A stretch of 64,000 nt of DNA from Allobranchiibius sp. CTAmp26 (GCF_017565405.1 NZ_JAGEKR010000016.1:124001-188000); one strand, 5' to 3'. Positions 8,052 to 17,343 are shown, counted from the first letter of the stretch. The notes: a model not told the origin generated them from the letters alone. Translations and numbers: made by a program.

Positions 8052-10417
8052 GTCGTCGCAGCGGGGGCCACGCCGCCGACCGCCACGACCTGATCACGGT
8101 GCGGGGCGCCCGGGTGAACAACCTGAAGGACGTCAGCGTCGAGATCCCGAAGCGTCGGCTGACGGTCTTCACGGGGGTGTCGGGTTCGGGCAAGAGCTCG
8201 CTCGTCTTCGGCACCATCGCCGCGGATTCCCAGCGGCTGATCAACGAGACCTACAGCGCGTTCGTCCGCGGGTTCATGCCTACCCTGGCGCGGCCCGACG
8301 TCGACGTGCTCGACGGCCTCACCACGGCGATCGTCGTGGGGCAGGAGCGGATGGGCGCCGATGCGCGGTCCACGGTCGGCACGGCCACGGACGTCAACGC
8401 GATGCTGCGGGTGCTCTTCAGCCGCGTCGGCACGCCGTACGTCGGCTCACCCCAAGCGTTCTCCTTCAACGTCGCCTCGATGAGCGGCGCCGGCGCGGTG
8501 ACCATGGAGCGCGGTGGTCGCCAGACCAAGGAACGCCGCAGCTTCAGCATCACCGGTGGGATGTGCCCCCGCTGCGAGGGCCGGGGCTCGGTGAGCGACT
8601 TCGACCTGACCCAGCTCTACGACGCGGATCGCTCGCTGAACGAGGGCGCGCTCATCATCCCCGGCTACAGCATGGAGGGCTGGTACGGCCGGATCTTCCG
8701 CGGCTGCGGCTTCTTCGACCCCGACAAGCCGATCAGGAAGTTCACCAGGAAGGAACTGGACGCGCTGCTGTACAAGGAGGCGACCAGGATCACGGTGGAC
8801 GGGATCAACCTGACGTACGAGGGGGTCATACCGAAGATCCAGCGGTCGTTCCTGTCCAAGGACGTCGACACCTTGCAGCCGCACATCCGCGCGTTCGTCG
8901 AGCGAGTGGTCACCTTCTCCACCTGTCCCGACTGCGGCGGGACCCGGCTCACGAAGGAGGCCCTGGCCAGCAAGGTCGGCGGCCTCAACATCGCCGAGGC
9001 GTCCGCGATGCAGATCAGCGACCTCGCCGGGTGGCTGCGGGGTCTCGAGGAGCCGTCGGTGGCGCCCCTGCTCGAGTCGTTGGGGGAGTCGCTGGACTCC
9101 TTCGTCGAGATCGGCCTCGGCTACCTCAGCCTCGACCGTCCGTCGGGGACGCTGTCCGGCGGGGAGGCGCAGCGGGTGAAGATGGTCCGCCACCTCGGGT
9201 CGTCCTTGACCGACGTCACCTACGTCTTCGACGAGCCCACGATCGGGCTGCACCCGCACGACATCCAGCGGATGAACGAGCTGCTGCTGCGCCTGCGCGA
9301 CAAGGGCAACACCGTGCTCGTCGTCGAGCACAAACCCGAGACCATCCAGATCGCCGACCACGTCGTCGATCTCGGTCCCGGAGCCGGTACGGCGGGCGGC
9401 GAGGTCCGGTTCGAGGGCTCCGTCGCGGGGCTGCGCACGGCCGACACCCTCACCGGTCGCCACCTGCAGGACCGCGCGCGTCTCAAGAGTGGGGTGCGTA
9501 CGTCGACGGGTGCGCTGGAGATCCGGGGCGCCGACCTGCACAACCTGCAGAGCGTCGACGTGGACATCCCGCTCGGAGTGCTGGTCGCCCTCACCGGCGT
9601 CGCCGGGTCCGGCAAGAGCTCCCTCGTGCACGGGTCGCTCGCGGGCCGGGACGGGGTCGTCACGATCGACCAGAGCGCGATCAAGGGGTCACGGCGCAGC
9701 AACCCGGCGACGTACACCGGCCTGCTGGACCCGATCCGGAAGGCGTTCGCGAAGGCCAACGACGTGAAGGCCGCGCTCTTCAGCTCGAACTCCGACGGTG
9801 CATGCCCCGCGTGCAAGGGCGCCGGCGTGATCTACACCGATCTGGCGATCATGGCCGGGGTGGCCACGACCTGCGAGGTGTGCGAGGGCCGGCGTTTCCT
9901 GACAGCGGTGCTCGAATACCGGCTCGGCGGCCGCGACATCAGCGAGGTGCTGGCGATGTCGGTGACGCAGGCCGAGCGGTTCTTCGGCGAGGGCGATGCG
10001 GCAGTCCCCGCCGCGCACACGATCCTCAGACGGCTGGTGGACGTCGGCCTCGGCTACCTCACCATCGGCCAGCCGCTGCCGACCCTGTCGGGCGGCGAGC
10101 GGCAACGGCTGAAGCTGGCGACCCATCTCGGCGAGAAGGGTGGGGTCTACGTCCTGGACGAGCCGACCGCCGGGCTGCACCTGGCCGATGTCGAGAGGTT
10201 GCTCGCGCTGCTCGACCGGCTCGTCGACTCCGGCAAGACGGTGCTCGTGGTCGAACACCACCAGGCGGTCATGGCGCATGCGGACTGGATCGTCGATCTG
10301 GGCCCCGGCGCCGGTCACGACGGCGGCCGCGTCGTCTTCGAGGGCACGCCGGCCGATCTCGTCCGGGCCCGATCCACCCTCACCGGCGAGCACCTCGCGG
10401 ACTACGTCGCCCGCTGA
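8048..10417 (+). CDS. UvrA-like ABC ATPase (short UvrA paralogue, drug-resistance type)
   Basis: 789 residues, clearly shorter than the roughly 950 of housekeeping UvrA. The TTG start overlaps the VOC stop. Two ABC modules are present: Walker [16 protein letters not shown] near residue 41 with signature [10 protein letters not shown] near 370, then [15 protein letters not shown] near 518 with [10 protein letters not shown] near 680. Both Asp-Glu Walker B motifs ([22 protein letters not shown]) are intact. CxxC pairs occur at [15 protein letters not shown] and CPACKGAG. UvrA paralogues of this size are annotated in actinobacteria as DrrC-like or self-resistance proteins. They bind DNA but may lack the UvrB-interaction region; the missing length fits that. 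Confidence 0.85.
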   Translation: MSRRSGGHAADRHDLITVRGARVNNLKDVSVEIPKRRLTVFTGVSGSGKSSLVFGTIAADSQRLINETYSAFVRGFMPTLARPDVDVLDGLTTAIVVGQERMGADARSTVGTATDVNAMLRVLFSRVGTPYVGSPQAFSFNVASMSGAGAVTMERGGRQTKERRSFSITGGMCPRCEGRGSVSDFDLTQLYDADRSLNEGALIIPGYSMEGWYGRIFRGCGFFDPDKPIRKFTRKELDALLYKEATRITVDGINLTYEGVIPKIQRSFLSKDVDTLQPHIRAFVERVVTFSTCPDCGGTRLTKEALASKVGGLNIAEASAMQISDLAGWLRGLEEPSVAPLLESLGESLDSFVEIGLGYLSLDRPSGTLSGGEAQRVKMVRHLGSSLTDVTYVFDEPTIGLHPHDIQRMNELLLRLRDKGNTVLVVEHKPETIQIADHVVDLGPGAGTAGGEVRFEGSVAGLRTADTLTGRHLQDRARLKSGVRTSTGALEIRGADLHNLQSVDVDIPLGVLVALTGVAGSGKSSLVHGSLAGRDGVVTIDQSAIKGSRRSNPATYTGLLDPIRKAFAKANDVKAALFSSNSDGACPACKGAGVIYTDLAIMAGVATTCEVCEGRRFLTAVLEYRLGGRDISEVLAMSVTQAERFFGEGDAAVPAAHTILRRLVDVGLGYLTIGQPLPTLSGGERQRLKLATHLGEKGGVYVLDEPTAGLHLADVERLLALLDRLVDSGKTVLVVEHHQAVMAHADWIVDLGPGAGHDGGRVVFEGTPADLVRARSTLTGEHLADYVAR

Positions 10418-10459
10418 CGAACGTCGTACGGACGGTGCCGGGCGCCCGAGTGAGCTGCG

Positions 10460-10529
10460 AGGGCGCCGCGTGGTCCCGGGCGAGCCACCGGCAGGTCTTC
10501 GTGCGTGCGCCAGGGCGCCGCGCGGTCCC
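10460..10529. repeat. Direct repeat pair downstream of the UvrA-like gene
   Basis: AGGGCGCCGCGTGGTCCC (10460-10477) recurs with one change at 10512-10529, 52 bases apart. Both lie in the 231-base gap before tsaC, which otherwise holds only the tsaC promoter. No function is assigned. Confidence 0.45.
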
Positions 10530-10603
10530 ATGTCGAGGGCAGTACCTGCTGCGCAGAGCATCCGGGTCGGTGGCAGGCGTGTGCTCTGGCCGGTGCGGAC
10601 CAT

Positions 10604-10609
10604 TAGCCT
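10604..10609 (+). promoter_or_regulatory. Putative -10 box (TAGCCT) for tsaC
   Basis: TAGCCT lies 39 bases before the TTG of tsaC and fits the actinobacterial TANNNT -10 consensus. It would give a leader of about 30 bases that contains CAGGAG as ribosome site. Confidence 0.4.
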
Positions 10610-10648
10610 GGAGCCTCCTACCCCGACAGCCTCTGCAGGAGTCCTTCG

Positions 10649-11569
10649 TTGAGCCCCGTCTTCGACTGCGCGATTCCGCAGACCAGGGAGGACGGTCTCG
10701 CCGCTGCGAAAGCAGCGCTCGACCAGGGCGAGTGCGTCGTCCTCCCGACCGACACGGTCTACGGCATCGGGGTCGACGCGTTCAACCCCTCCGCGGTGCA
10801 GAAGCTGCTCGATGCCAAGGGTCGCGGCCGTGAGATGCCGCCGCCGGTCCTCGTGCCCGGACTCCCGACCGTCGACGGTCTCGCCATGTCGGTGCCGTCG
10901 TACGCACGGCGCCTGATGGAGCGGTTCTGGCCCGGTGGCCTCACCCTCATCCTGCGCGCGCAGCCTTCGCTGGCCTGGGATCTCGGCGACAACAACGGCA
11001 CCGTGGGACTGCGGATGCCGGACGACCAGGTCGCCCTTGCGCTGCTGGAGCAAGTGGGCCCGATGGCCGTGAGCTCGGCGAACCGGACCGGGAAGCCGAC
11101 CGCCACCACGGTCACCGAGGCCGGGTTCGCGCTCGGGCCGGCGGTGGAGGTCTACCTCGACGGTGGCGAACGCAGCGGACACGAGCCCTCCACGATCCTG
11201 GACTGCACCAAGCCCGACCCGGTCCTGCTGCGTGCCGGTGCCGTCAGCGCCGAGGCGTTGCGTGAGGTGCTGGCCGGCGTCGAACTGATCGAGCCGTCGA
11301 CCGGCGACGGCGTCAGCCTCTCGAAGGCTCCCGAGAACGACCCGTGGTCCTCCGGGGAGCCGGTCGACCTCTCGCAGACCGCACCTGAGGGCGTCGCCGA
11401 CAGCGTCGAGGACGACGCCGAGGTGATCACCGAGCCCGGGTTCGAGCCGCCGCAGGACGGCGTTCTCCCGTCCGGGGCACCCCTGCCCACCGACGTACCC
11501 GACCCGTCCTCGGACCTGCCCGAGGGCGCTCACCCTGCACCCCGTTCCGCTCCCACGTCCGACGCCTAA
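10649..11569 (+). CDS. tsaC: L-threonylcarbamoyladenylate synthase (Sua5/YrdC/TsaC)
   Basis: 306 residues starting at TTG with CAGGAG upstream. The YrdC domain fills residues 1-215: VLPTDTVYGIGVDAFNP, then the KGRGREMPPPVLV basic segment, RFWPGGLTLIL, and the SSANRTGKPTATT motif that binds ATP/threonyl-carbamate. The enzyme makes the TC-AMP intermediate for t6A37 of ANN-decoding tRNAs. Residues 215-306 are an acidic, Pro-rich tail (PQDGVLPSGAPLPTDVPDPSSD) that does not resemble the Sua5 C-terminal domain and is probably disordered. Position just upstream of wecA and atp matches the standard actinobacterial order. Confidence 0.92.
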   Translation: MSPVFDCAIPQTREDGLAAAKAALDQGECVVLPTDTVYGIGVDAFNPSAVQKLLDAKGRGREMPPPVLVPGLPTVDGLAMSVPSYARRLMERFWPGGLTLILRAQPSLAWDLGDNNGTVGLRMPDDQVALALLEQVGPMAVSSANRTGKPTATTVTEAGFALGPAVEVYLDGGERSGHEPSTILDCTKPDPVLLRAGAVSAEALREVLAGVELIEPSTGDGVSLSKAPENDPWSSGEPVDLSQTAPEGVADSVEDDAEVITEPGFEPPQDGVLPSGAPLPTDVPDPSSDLPEGAHPAPRSAPTSDA

Positions 11570-11578
11570 GGTGACCCG

Positions 11579-12868
11579 ATGACCGCTTCGCCCACGCCCT
11601 TCTACGGCTCCGACTTCGATGCCCTCGCCGCGTTCGATCCCGAGATCTCGGGGGTGCTGCTGTCCGAGCTGGACCGGCTGCGCAGCGGCCTGCAGCTGAT
11701 CGCCAGCGAGAACATGTCCAGCCCCGCGGTGCTCACCGCCCTCGGCTCGACGCTCTCCAACAAGTACGCCGAGGGCTACCCCGGCCGCCGCTACTACGGC
11801 GGGTGCTCGGAGGTCGACAAGGCCGAGAACCTCGCGATCGAGCGGTGCAAGGCCCTCTTCGACGCCGAGCACGCCAACGTGCAGGCGCACTCCGGCGCGA
11901 GCGCGAACCAGGCCGTCTACGGCGCGTTCCTCAAGCCGGGCGAGACCATCCTCGGCATGTCGCTGCCGATGGGCGGGCACCTCACCCACGGCACCAAGGT
12001 CAGCTTCTCCGGCAAGTGGTTCAACGCGGTCGGGTACGGCGTGGAGAAGGAGTCGGAGAACATCGACTACGCCGAGGTCGAGGCGCTCGCCAAGGAGCAC
12101 CGCCCCAAGGTGATCCTCGCCGGCGGGTCGGCCATCCCGCGGCTGATCGACTTCGAGTTCTTCCGCAAGCTGGCCGACGAGATCGGCGCGATCTTCTGGG
12201 TCGACGCCGCGCACTTCATCGGCCTGGTCGCCGGCAAGGCGATCCCCTCGCCCGTGCCGTACGCCGACGTGGTCACCTTCACCACGCACAAGGTGCTGCG
12301 CGGTCCGCGGTCGGGCGCGCTGGTCTGCAAGGCCGAGCACGCCGCGAAGCTGGACAAGGCCATCTTCCCGATGATGCAGGGCGGCCCGCAGATGCACACC
12401 ATCGCGGCCAAGGCCGTCAACTTCAAGGAGTGCGCGACACCCGAGTACGCGGCGTACGCCCGTCAGGTCATCGAGAACGCGCAGCAGTTGGCGACGTCGC
12501 TGGGGGAGAAGGACATCCGCCCGACGACCGGCGGCACCGACACCCACCTGTCCCTGCACGACCTGCAGGGCGTGCAGGTGACCGGCGCGCAGGCCGAGGA
12601 GCGGGCCGACGCCGCGGGCATCGTGCTCAACAAGAACGCGATCCCGTTCGACCCGCAGAAGCCGAACGTCGCCTCCGGCATCCGGGTGGGCAGCCCCAGC
12701 GTCACGACGCAGGGGATGGGCACCCCCGAGATGGTGCAGATCGCCGACCTGATCCACCGGGCCATCACCCAGACCGACGGTGACCCCGACCACCCGGTCG
12801 CCAAGGACGTACGCGCCGAGGTCACCGACCTCGTGGGCCGCTTCCCGGCGTACCCGAGGCCGGCGTAG
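11579..12868 (+). CDS. glyA: Serine hydroxymethyltransferase
   Basis: 429 residues, full length. It shows the PLP-enzyme landmarks LIASENMSSPAVLTALGS, KYAEGYPGRRYYGGC and HSGASANQAVYGAF. The Schiff-base lysine is in TFTTHKVLRGPRSG, and the C-terminal GIRVGSPSVTTQGMG is also typical. It interconverts serine and glycine with tetrahydrofolate, feeding one-carbon units. The ATG is 9 bases after the tsaC stop with AAGGTG between, so the pair is likely one operon. The same bases TAAGGT could also serve as a -10 box 6 bases from the start, so an additional leaderless transcript cannot be excluded. Confidence 0.97.
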   Translation: MTASPTPFYGSDFDALAAFDPEISGVLLSELDRLRSGLQLIASENMSSPAVLTALGSTLSNKYAEGYPGRRYYGGCSEVDKAENLAIERCKALFDAEHANVQAHSGASANQAVYGAFLKPGETILGMSLPMGGHLTHGTKVSFSGKWFNAVGYGVEKESENIDYAEVEALAKEHRPKVILAGGSAIPRLIDFEFFRKLADEIGAIFWVDAAHFIGLVAGKAIPSPVPYADVVTFTTHKVLRGPRSGALVCKAEHAAKLDKAIFPMMQGGPQMHTIAAKAVNFKECATPEYAAYARQVIENAQQLATSLGEKDIRPTTGGTDTHLSLHDLQGVQVTGAQAEERADAAGIVLNKNAIPFDPQKPNVASGIRVGSPSVTTQGMGTPEMVQIADLIHRAITQTDGDPDHPVAKDVRAEVTDLVGRFPAYPRPA

Positions 12869-12896
12869 GGCTCACGCCCGACCCCTCGTCCTCCCA

Positions 12897-13997
12897 GTGC
12901 GCGAATACCTGCTCGTCGCGGTCGTCGCCGGGGTCGTCACCTATCTGACGACCCCGGCGATCCGTGCGTTGGCGGTGCGGTTCGGCGCTGTCACCCCCGT
13001 GCGCGGGCGCGACGTGCACTCCGTGCCGATCCCGCGGCTCGGCGGGGTCGGCATGCTGCTGGGGTTCGCCGCGGCCGTCCTCATCGCGAGCCGCCTGCGG
13101 TACATGTCGCAGCTGTTCCAAGGCGCGAATCATCAGGTGGTGGCGACGCTGATCGCGGCGGCGTTCATCACCGCGGTGGGCGCGGTCGACGACTTCCGCG
13201 AGCTGGACCCCCTGACCAAGCTCGCCGGTCAGATGATCGCCGCGGGCGTGATGGCATTCGGTGGCGTGCAACTGTCCGCGCTGCCCACCGGCGACTCCTC
13301 GACGATCCTGCCGCAGCCGATCCTGATCCTGCTCACCTTCGTCATCGTGCTGGCGACGACCAACGCGGTGAACTTCGCCGACGGCCTCGACGGCCTGGCC
13401 GCGGGCTTCGTGGCCATCGCGGCGATCGCGTTCTTCCTGTGGGCCTACCAGGTCGCCCATCAGTATCAGAACGCCTCCGACAGCGTCTTCCGTACGTCGG
13501 CCTTCGTCTCCGCGGTGACCGCCGGGTGCTGCCTGGGGTTCCTGCCGCACAACTTCTTCCCGGCCCGGCTCTTCATGGGAGACGCCGGCGCACTGCTGCT
13601 CGGTCTGCTCCTGTCGGCGTCGACCATCTCGTTCACGGGCAACATCCAGCCCAGTCAGGTGGGGTCGCAGTCGGCGGCCTTCTGGGTGCCGATCGCCCTG
13701 CCGATCGCCATCCTCGCGCTGCCGGTCCTCGACGTGATCCTCGTGGTACGGCGTCGCGGATTGAAGTTCTGGAAGCCGGATCGCGGGCATCTGCACCACA
13801 AGATGCTCGACATCGGTCACTCCCATCGCCGTGCCGTGCTCCTGCTCTACCTCTGGTCGGCGTCGCTTGCGCTGGGCGTCCTGATGTTCACCTACGTCTC
13901 CACGACGTGGGCCCTCACGGCACTCGTGCTGCTGGTCGCGCTGAGTGCCGCGCTCACCCGATGGCTGCCGAGGTGGAAGCGCACCAGGAGCTTGTGA
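12897..13997 (+). CDS. wecA: Undecaprenyl-phosphate GlcNAc-1-phosphate transferase-type glycosyltransferase (WecA/Rfe/TagO family)
   Basis: 366 residues from GTG 12897 (VREYLLVAVV); the longer upstream frame is glyA out of phase. About ten to eleven membrane segments are interrupted by the family motifs VGAVDDFRELDP, NAVNFADGLDGLAAG, FMGDAGALLLG and the His-rich DRGHLHHKM. Those Asp and His residues hold Mg and the UDP-sugar. The protein transfers a sugar-1-phosphate to undecaprenyl or decaprenyl phosphate, starting arabinogalactan-type, teichoic-type or surface-glycan linkage units. Its place directly before atpI matches rfe in mycobacteria. The stop codon lies inside a CRP-like palindrome. 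Confidence 0.93.
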   Translation: MREYLLVAVVAGVVTYLTTPAIRALAVRFGAVTPVRGRDVHSVPIPRLGGVGMLLGFAAAVLIASRLRYMSQLFQGANHQVVATLIAAAFITAVGAVDDFRELDPLTKLAGQMIAAGVMAFGGVQLSALPTGDSSTILPQPILILLTFVIVLATTNAVNFADGLDGLAAGFVAIAAIAFFLWAYQVAHQYQNASDSVFRTSAFVSAVTAGCCLGFLPHNFFPARLFMGDAGALLLGLLLSASTISFTGNIQPSQVGSQSAAFWVPIALPIAILALPVLDVILVVRRRGLKFWKPDRGHLHHKMLDIGHSHRRAVLLLYLWSASLALGVLMFTYVSTTWALTALVLLVALSAALTRWLPRWKRTRSL

Positions 13998-14008
13998 TAG
14001 TTTTCACA
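13993..14008. promoter_or_regulatory. CRP/GlxR-type binding site upstream of atpI
   Basis: TGTGATAGTTTTCACA matches TGTGA-N6-TCACA exactly, and the symmetry extends one more base each side (TTGTGA...TCACAA, 13992-14009). It overlaps the wecA stop codon and precedes the atpI ATG by 87 bases. The cAMP-receptor family sites of actinobacteria (GlxR, Crp) have this form. It is the only such full match noticed in the window. Confidence 0.6.
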
Positions 14009-14029
14009 AAGTAGCCGAACGGCTATTTT
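14008..14029 (+). terminator. Hairpin with T-run after wecA
   Basis: AAAGTAGCC and GGCTATTTT form a 9-bp stem (one G-U pair) around a GAAC loop and end in four T. This is the most classical intrinsic-terminator shape in the window. It overlaps the end of the CRP-like site, so the two may interact. Confidence 0.55.
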
Positions 14030-14095
14030 GCCCCTTCGCGTGACGCCCCGGGAGACCGATGCGGACGCCCACGATCCGGCAGGAGAGCGAGCCCA

Positions 14096-14575
14096 ATGAC
14101 GGACTCAGTGCCCTCGCAGCCCCCGCCTGACGCCGTACCGGCGCAGGGGGAGCGAGCCCAGCCGTCGCCGTTCGACACCATGCTGAAGACGGCGTTCGTG
14201 CCGAGCCTCGGAGCCGGTGTCGTGACCGCCGTCGTGGCATGGATCGCGGCCGGCGGTCGAGCGGGTCTCTCCGCAGGTTTCGGAGCGGCTCTGGCCCTGG
14301 TCTTCTTCGCTGCCGGTCTGCTGGTGATGCGCAAGGTGATCGACGTGAACGCGGTGGCCCTCATGGCCGCTGCGATGGCCGTCTTCTTCGGCCAGTTGAT
14401 CCTCGTGCTGCTGGTCATGCTCGCGGCGACCACCGTGCTCGACCTCGACGCTCTGCCGACGATGATCGGCGTCGTGGTGGTCGTCCTGGTGTGGCAGATC
14501 TTCCAGGTGCTGGGCTTCCTGCGCAGCCGCCGACCGGTCTACGACCCACCATCCGCCGGTGGTGAAGCGACGTGA
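14096..14575 (+). CDS. atpI: AtpI-like membrane protein preceding the ATP synthase genes
   Basis: 159 residues. After a polar Pro-rich N-terminus (1-27), four membrane segments are visible: SLGAGVVTAVVAWIAAG, GFGAALALVFFAAGLLVM, ALMAAAMAVFFGQLILVLLVML and MIGVVVVVLVWQIFQVLGF. A small four-helix protein immediately before atpB is the usual location of AtpI, which assists c-ring assembly or Mg/Ca handling. Sequence conservation in this family is weak, so position supports the call more than motifs do. GGAGAGCG precedes the ATG. Confidence 0.8.
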   Translation: MTDSVPSQPPPDAVPAQGERAQPSPFDTMLKTAFVPSLGAGVVTAVVAWIAAGGRAGLSAGFGAALALVFFAAGLLVMRKVIDVNAVALMAAAMAVFFGQLILVLLVMLAATTVLDLDALPTMIGVVVVVLVWQIFQVLGFLRSRRPVYDPPSAGGEAT

Positions 14576-14596
14576 AGGACGGTCGACGGGGTCGGG

Positions 14597-14602
14597 TAGT
14601 CT
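14597..14602 (+). promoter_or_regulatory. Putative -10 box (TAGTCT) before atpB
   Basis: TAGTCT lies 140 bases before the atpB start, with GTGAAG about 18 bases upstream as a weak -35. Transcription from here would give a leader of about 130 bases and make atpB independent of atpI. Confidence 0.4.
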
Positions 14603-14741
14603 GGGCGCCGGATTTCGCGCAGACTGGCGCATCCGTGAGCCACTACCGTCCTTCGCCACCCTGGTGCGTGCTGTCAATCGCATCAGAAGGTGGCACCACA
14701 AGCTGGACAGTTGCTGAATCCATGACGACGAAGGAGATTCT

Positions 14742-15560
14742 GTGAGCGCGACACTCGCTGCCGCCGCCGCCCCTCACGCGGCGGTCGCCGCAGACGGCGG
14801 CTTCAAGGCTCCCGGCGTCGCCGACTTCTGGCAGCCGCTCGTCGGTCAGGGCGCTTTCGCGTTCACCCGCCCGGCCCTGGTCCTCATCCTCTCGGTGGGA
14901 CTGCTCGGCTGGTTCTTCGTCAGCGTCAGCCGGAAGCTGGAGGTCGTGCCGAGCAAGCGGCAGTTCAAGGCCGAGCTCGTCTATGGCTTCGTGCGCGACA
15001 CCATCGGCCGCGACGTTATCGGCAGCAAGGACTTCCGCCGGTTCCTGCCCCTGCTCTTCACCTTGTTCACGGTCATCCTCGTGAACAACCTCGGGGGCAT
15101 CATCCCGTTCGTGCAGTTCCCGACCTTCAGCCGGATCGCCTTCCCGATCGTGGCGGCCCTGATCGTCTACGTGGCCTACCACGTGGTGGGAATCCGCTCC
15201 AAGGGTGGCGTCGGGCCCTACATGAAGTCGATCATGCCGCCGGGCATCCCGTGGTGGATCGGCTGGTTCGTCTACCTCCTCGAGCTGGTGACGTTCTTCA
15301 TCACCCGTCCGCTGACGCTCGCCCTGCGACTCTTCGGCAACATGCTGGCGGGCCACCTGCTGCTGCTGGTGTTCACGGTCGGAGGGGAGTACATGCTCCT
15401 GCACGGCGGCAACATCGGGATCCGTGGCGCCGGTGTGGTGTCCTTCCTCTTCACGATCGTGATGACCCTCTTCGAGCTGGTCATCGAATTCCTGCAGGCC
15501 TTCATCTTCACCATGCTGGCGGCGATCTACATCGCCGGCGCCCTGGCCGAAGAGCACTGA
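14742..15560 (+). CDS. atpB: F1Fo ATP synthase subunit a
   Basis: 272 residues from GTG with AAGGAG 7 bases upstream. Five to six membrane helices; the proton half-channel helix carries the essential Arg in [20 protein letters not shown], and the last helices read [22 protein letters not shown]. It forms the stator channel against the c-ring in the membrane. A seven-codon open frame (14722-14745, MTTKEIL) overlaps the GTG start and contains the ribosome site, which may couple translation. Confidence 0.97.
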   Translation: MSATLAAAAAPHAAVAADGGFKAPGVADFWQPLVGQGAFAFTRPALVLILSVGLLGWFFVSVSRKLEVVPSKRQFKAELVYGFVRDTIGRDVIGSKDFRRFLPLLFTLFTVILVNNLGGIIPFVQFPTFSRIAFPIVAALIVYVAYHVVGIRSKGGVGPYMKSIMPPGIPWWIGWFVYLLELVTFFITRPLTLALRLFGNMLAGHLLLLVFTVGGEYMLLHGGNIGIRGAGVVSFLFTIVMTLFELVIEFLQAFIFTMLAAIYIAGALAEEH

Positions 15561-15630
15561 GTCTCCACCCCGACTTTCACACGTCCGACGTGTCGACATC
15601 CGAGTCGACTCGCCAACGAAAGGAAACACC

Positions 15631-15837
15631 ATGAAGGGCAGTCTCTCGATCGTCGGCTACGGCCTCTCCGCGATCGGCCCCGGGATCGGCATCGGCCTGA
15701 TCTTCGCGGCATACATCAACGGTGTGGCCCGTCAGCCGGAGGTCCGCGGTCAGCTGCAGACCATCGCCTTCATCGGCTTCGCACTCGCCGAGGCGCTCGC
15801 GCTGCTGGGTCTGGTCTTCGGTTTCGTCTTCACCTGA
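15631..15837 (+). CDS. atpE: F1Fo ATP synthase subunit c
   Basis: 68 residues, two membrane helices joined by the polar loop ARQPEVRGQ (33-41). The proton-carrying residue is Glu54 in [11 protein letters not shown]. The first helix has the packed Gly motif GPGIGIGL. Many copies form the rotor ring. A strong AAAGGAA site precedes the ATG, and the 70-base leader holds ACACGT-CCG-ACGTGT (15579-15593) and GTCGAC repeats. Both fit the high expression this subunit needs. Confidence 0.98.
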   Translation: MKGSLSIVGYGLSAIGPGIGIGLIFAAYINGVARQPEVRGQLQTIAFIGFALAEALALLGLVFGFVFT

Positions 15838-15896
15838 TCGAGGCGAACACCTCGACGTACGTCAATAGCCCGATACGCGGACAGAAGGACTAAGCC

Positions 15897-16496
15897 GTGC
15901 ACATTCCAACGCAGGTCACCGCGGAGAGCCCCTGGGCCCAAGCCGGTCACGTGATCGTTCCGCATTACGCGGAACTGATCATCGGGATCATCGCGTTCGC
16001 CGTCATCTACGCCCTCTACGCCAAGTTCGTCGTGCCGCGACTGGAGCAGATGTACGACGAGCGCACCGCCGCGATCGAGGGCGGCATGGCGCAGGCAGAG
16101 GAAGCGCAGGCTCAGGCCGCCGCTGCCAAGCAGAAGTACGAGGAGCAGCTGACGCACGCCCGTGCGGAGGCGTCCCGGATCCGCGAGGACGCCAAGGCCC
16201 AGGGCGCGACGATCATCGCCGAGGCTCGGGAGCAGGCAGGCACGGAGGCCGAGCGCATCGTCGCCTCCGCGCACAAGCAGACCGAGGCCGAGCGCCAGCA
16301 GGCGTCGGTGCAGCTGCGCAGCGAGGTCGGGGCCATCTCGACCAACCTCGCCAGCCGCATCGTCGGTGAATCCCTCGACGACGAAACCCGTCGCCGTGGG
16401 ATCGTCGACCGGTTCCTCGCAGACCTGGAGTCCGGTGACGTGAAGCCGGAGAAGGTCGGGTCCACCGGCACTCCGGACGCTGGGGCGGGCAACTGA
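15897..16496 (+). CDS. atpF: F1Fo ATP synthase subunit b
   Basis: 199 residues from GTG. One membrane helix (AELIIGIIAFAVIYALYAKFV, about 23-43) is followed by a long charged coiled coil rich in Glu, Ala, Gln and Arg through residue 180. It is the peripheral stalk that links Fo to the delta subunit. The last base of its TGA is the first base of the atpH ATG (TGATG), so the two are tightly coupled. Confidence 0.96.
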   Translation: MHIPTQVTAESPWAQAGHVIVPHYAELIIGIIAFAVIYALYAKFVVPRLEQMYDERTAAIEGGMAQAEEAQAQAAAAKQKYEEQLTHARAEASRIREDAKAQGATIIAEAREQAGTEAERIVASAHKQTEAERQQASVQLRSEVGAISTNLASRIVGESLDDETRRRGIVDRFLADLESGDVKPEKVGSTGTPDAGAGN

Positions 16497-17317
16497 TGGA
16501 CGGAAGTTCGCGAGCGTCGTACGCCGCCGTCCGGGGCACGCTGCGCGAGCAGCTGTCGGGCGACGGCAACGACGCGGACGCGACCACCGTGGGCGAGCAA
16601 CTCTTCGCTGTGACCTCGGTGCTCGACAGCAGCGCCTCACTGCGCCGTGCCCTGGCCGACCCGTCGGCTGGGGACGACGCGAAGACCGGTCTCGCCGACC
16701 GCCTCTTCGGCGGCAAGGTCGGCGACCAGACGCTGGCCGTCGTCCGGGCCCTCGCGAGCAAGCGCTGGGCGGCCGAGCGCGACCTGGCCGACGCTGCCGC
16801 CGGTCTCGCCGTCGAGGCCGTTCTGACCGGCGCCGAGCGCGCCGGGCGGATCGATCAGGTGGAGGACGAACTCTTCCGCTTCGAGCGGACCGTGGCAGGC
16901 AACCCCGAGCTGCGTGACGCGATGACTGATTCGCAGCGCAGCGGCGAGGACAAGAGCGGCCTCGTGCGCACGCTGCTCGACGGCAAGGTCGCGCCCGAGA
17001 CCGAGCTGCTCGCACGGCAGGCCGCCGACCACCCCCGAGGGCAGCGCTACGAGCGCGTCCTGGATTCCTACGTCGCCTCGGCGGCACGGTTGCGCGAGCA
17101 GCTGACCGCCACCGCGTTCGTCGCCCACCCGTTGGACGAGGACCAGCGGCAGCGGCTGGCCGGCGCGCTGACGGAGATCTACCGCCGCGAGGTGCAGGTC
17201 AACGTCATCGTCGACCCGCAGGTCGTCGGCGGCGTCCGGGTGCTGGTCGGCGACGAGGTCATCGACGGCAGCCTCGCGAATCGACTGGACGAAGCACGAC
17301 GGTTGATGTCGCGCTGA
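16496..17317 (+). CDS. atpH: F1Fo ATP synthase subunit delta
   Basis: 273 residues, longer than the 180 of E. coli delta but usual for actinobacteria. Two OSCP-like halves are visible: an N-terminal helical region (1-105), then EDELFRFERTVAGNPELRDAM in the middle. The C-terminal end reads YRREVQVNVIVDPQVVGGVRVLVGDEVIDGSLANRLDEARR. The final segment is the conserved delta signature. It connects the b stalk to the top of the alpha3beta3 head. Confidence 0.95.
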   Translation: MDGSSRASYAAVRGTLREQLSGDGNDADATTVGEQLFAVTSVLDSSASLRRALADPSAGDDAKTGLADRLFGGKVGDQTLAVVRALASKRWAAERDLADAAAGLAVEAVLTGAERAGRIDQVEDELFRFERTVAGNPELRDAMTDSQRSGEDKSGLVRTLLDGKVAPETELLARQAADHPRGQRYERVLDSYVASAARLREQLTATAFVAHPLDEDQRQRLAGALTEIYRREVQVNVIVDPQVVGGVRVLVGDEVIDGSLANRLDEARRLMSR

Positions 17318-17325
17318 CGCACGCC

Positions 17326-17343
17326 GACCGGCGTACGCCGGTC
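17326..17343. promoter_or_regulatory. 18-bp perfect palindrome between atpH and atpA
   Basis: GACCGGCGTACGCCGGTC is perfectly self-complementary, in the 85-base atpH-atpA gap. A GGCCG-CAG-CGGCC hairpin lies further on, before the ribosome site. It probably acts at the RNA level (processing or stability) within the operon. Confidence 0.5.

Noticed and set aside
11567-11572. TAAGGT as a leaderless -10 box for glyA
   Set aside because: The bases are the tsaC stop codon plus a good AAGGTG ribosome site at normal distance, so ordinary translation within an operon explains them.
9689-12793. 1034-codon minus-strand frame across the UvrA-like gene, tsaC and glyA
   Set aside because: Covers three well-supported plus-strand genes and an intergenic gap; sequence is shadow-like and starts inside glyA.
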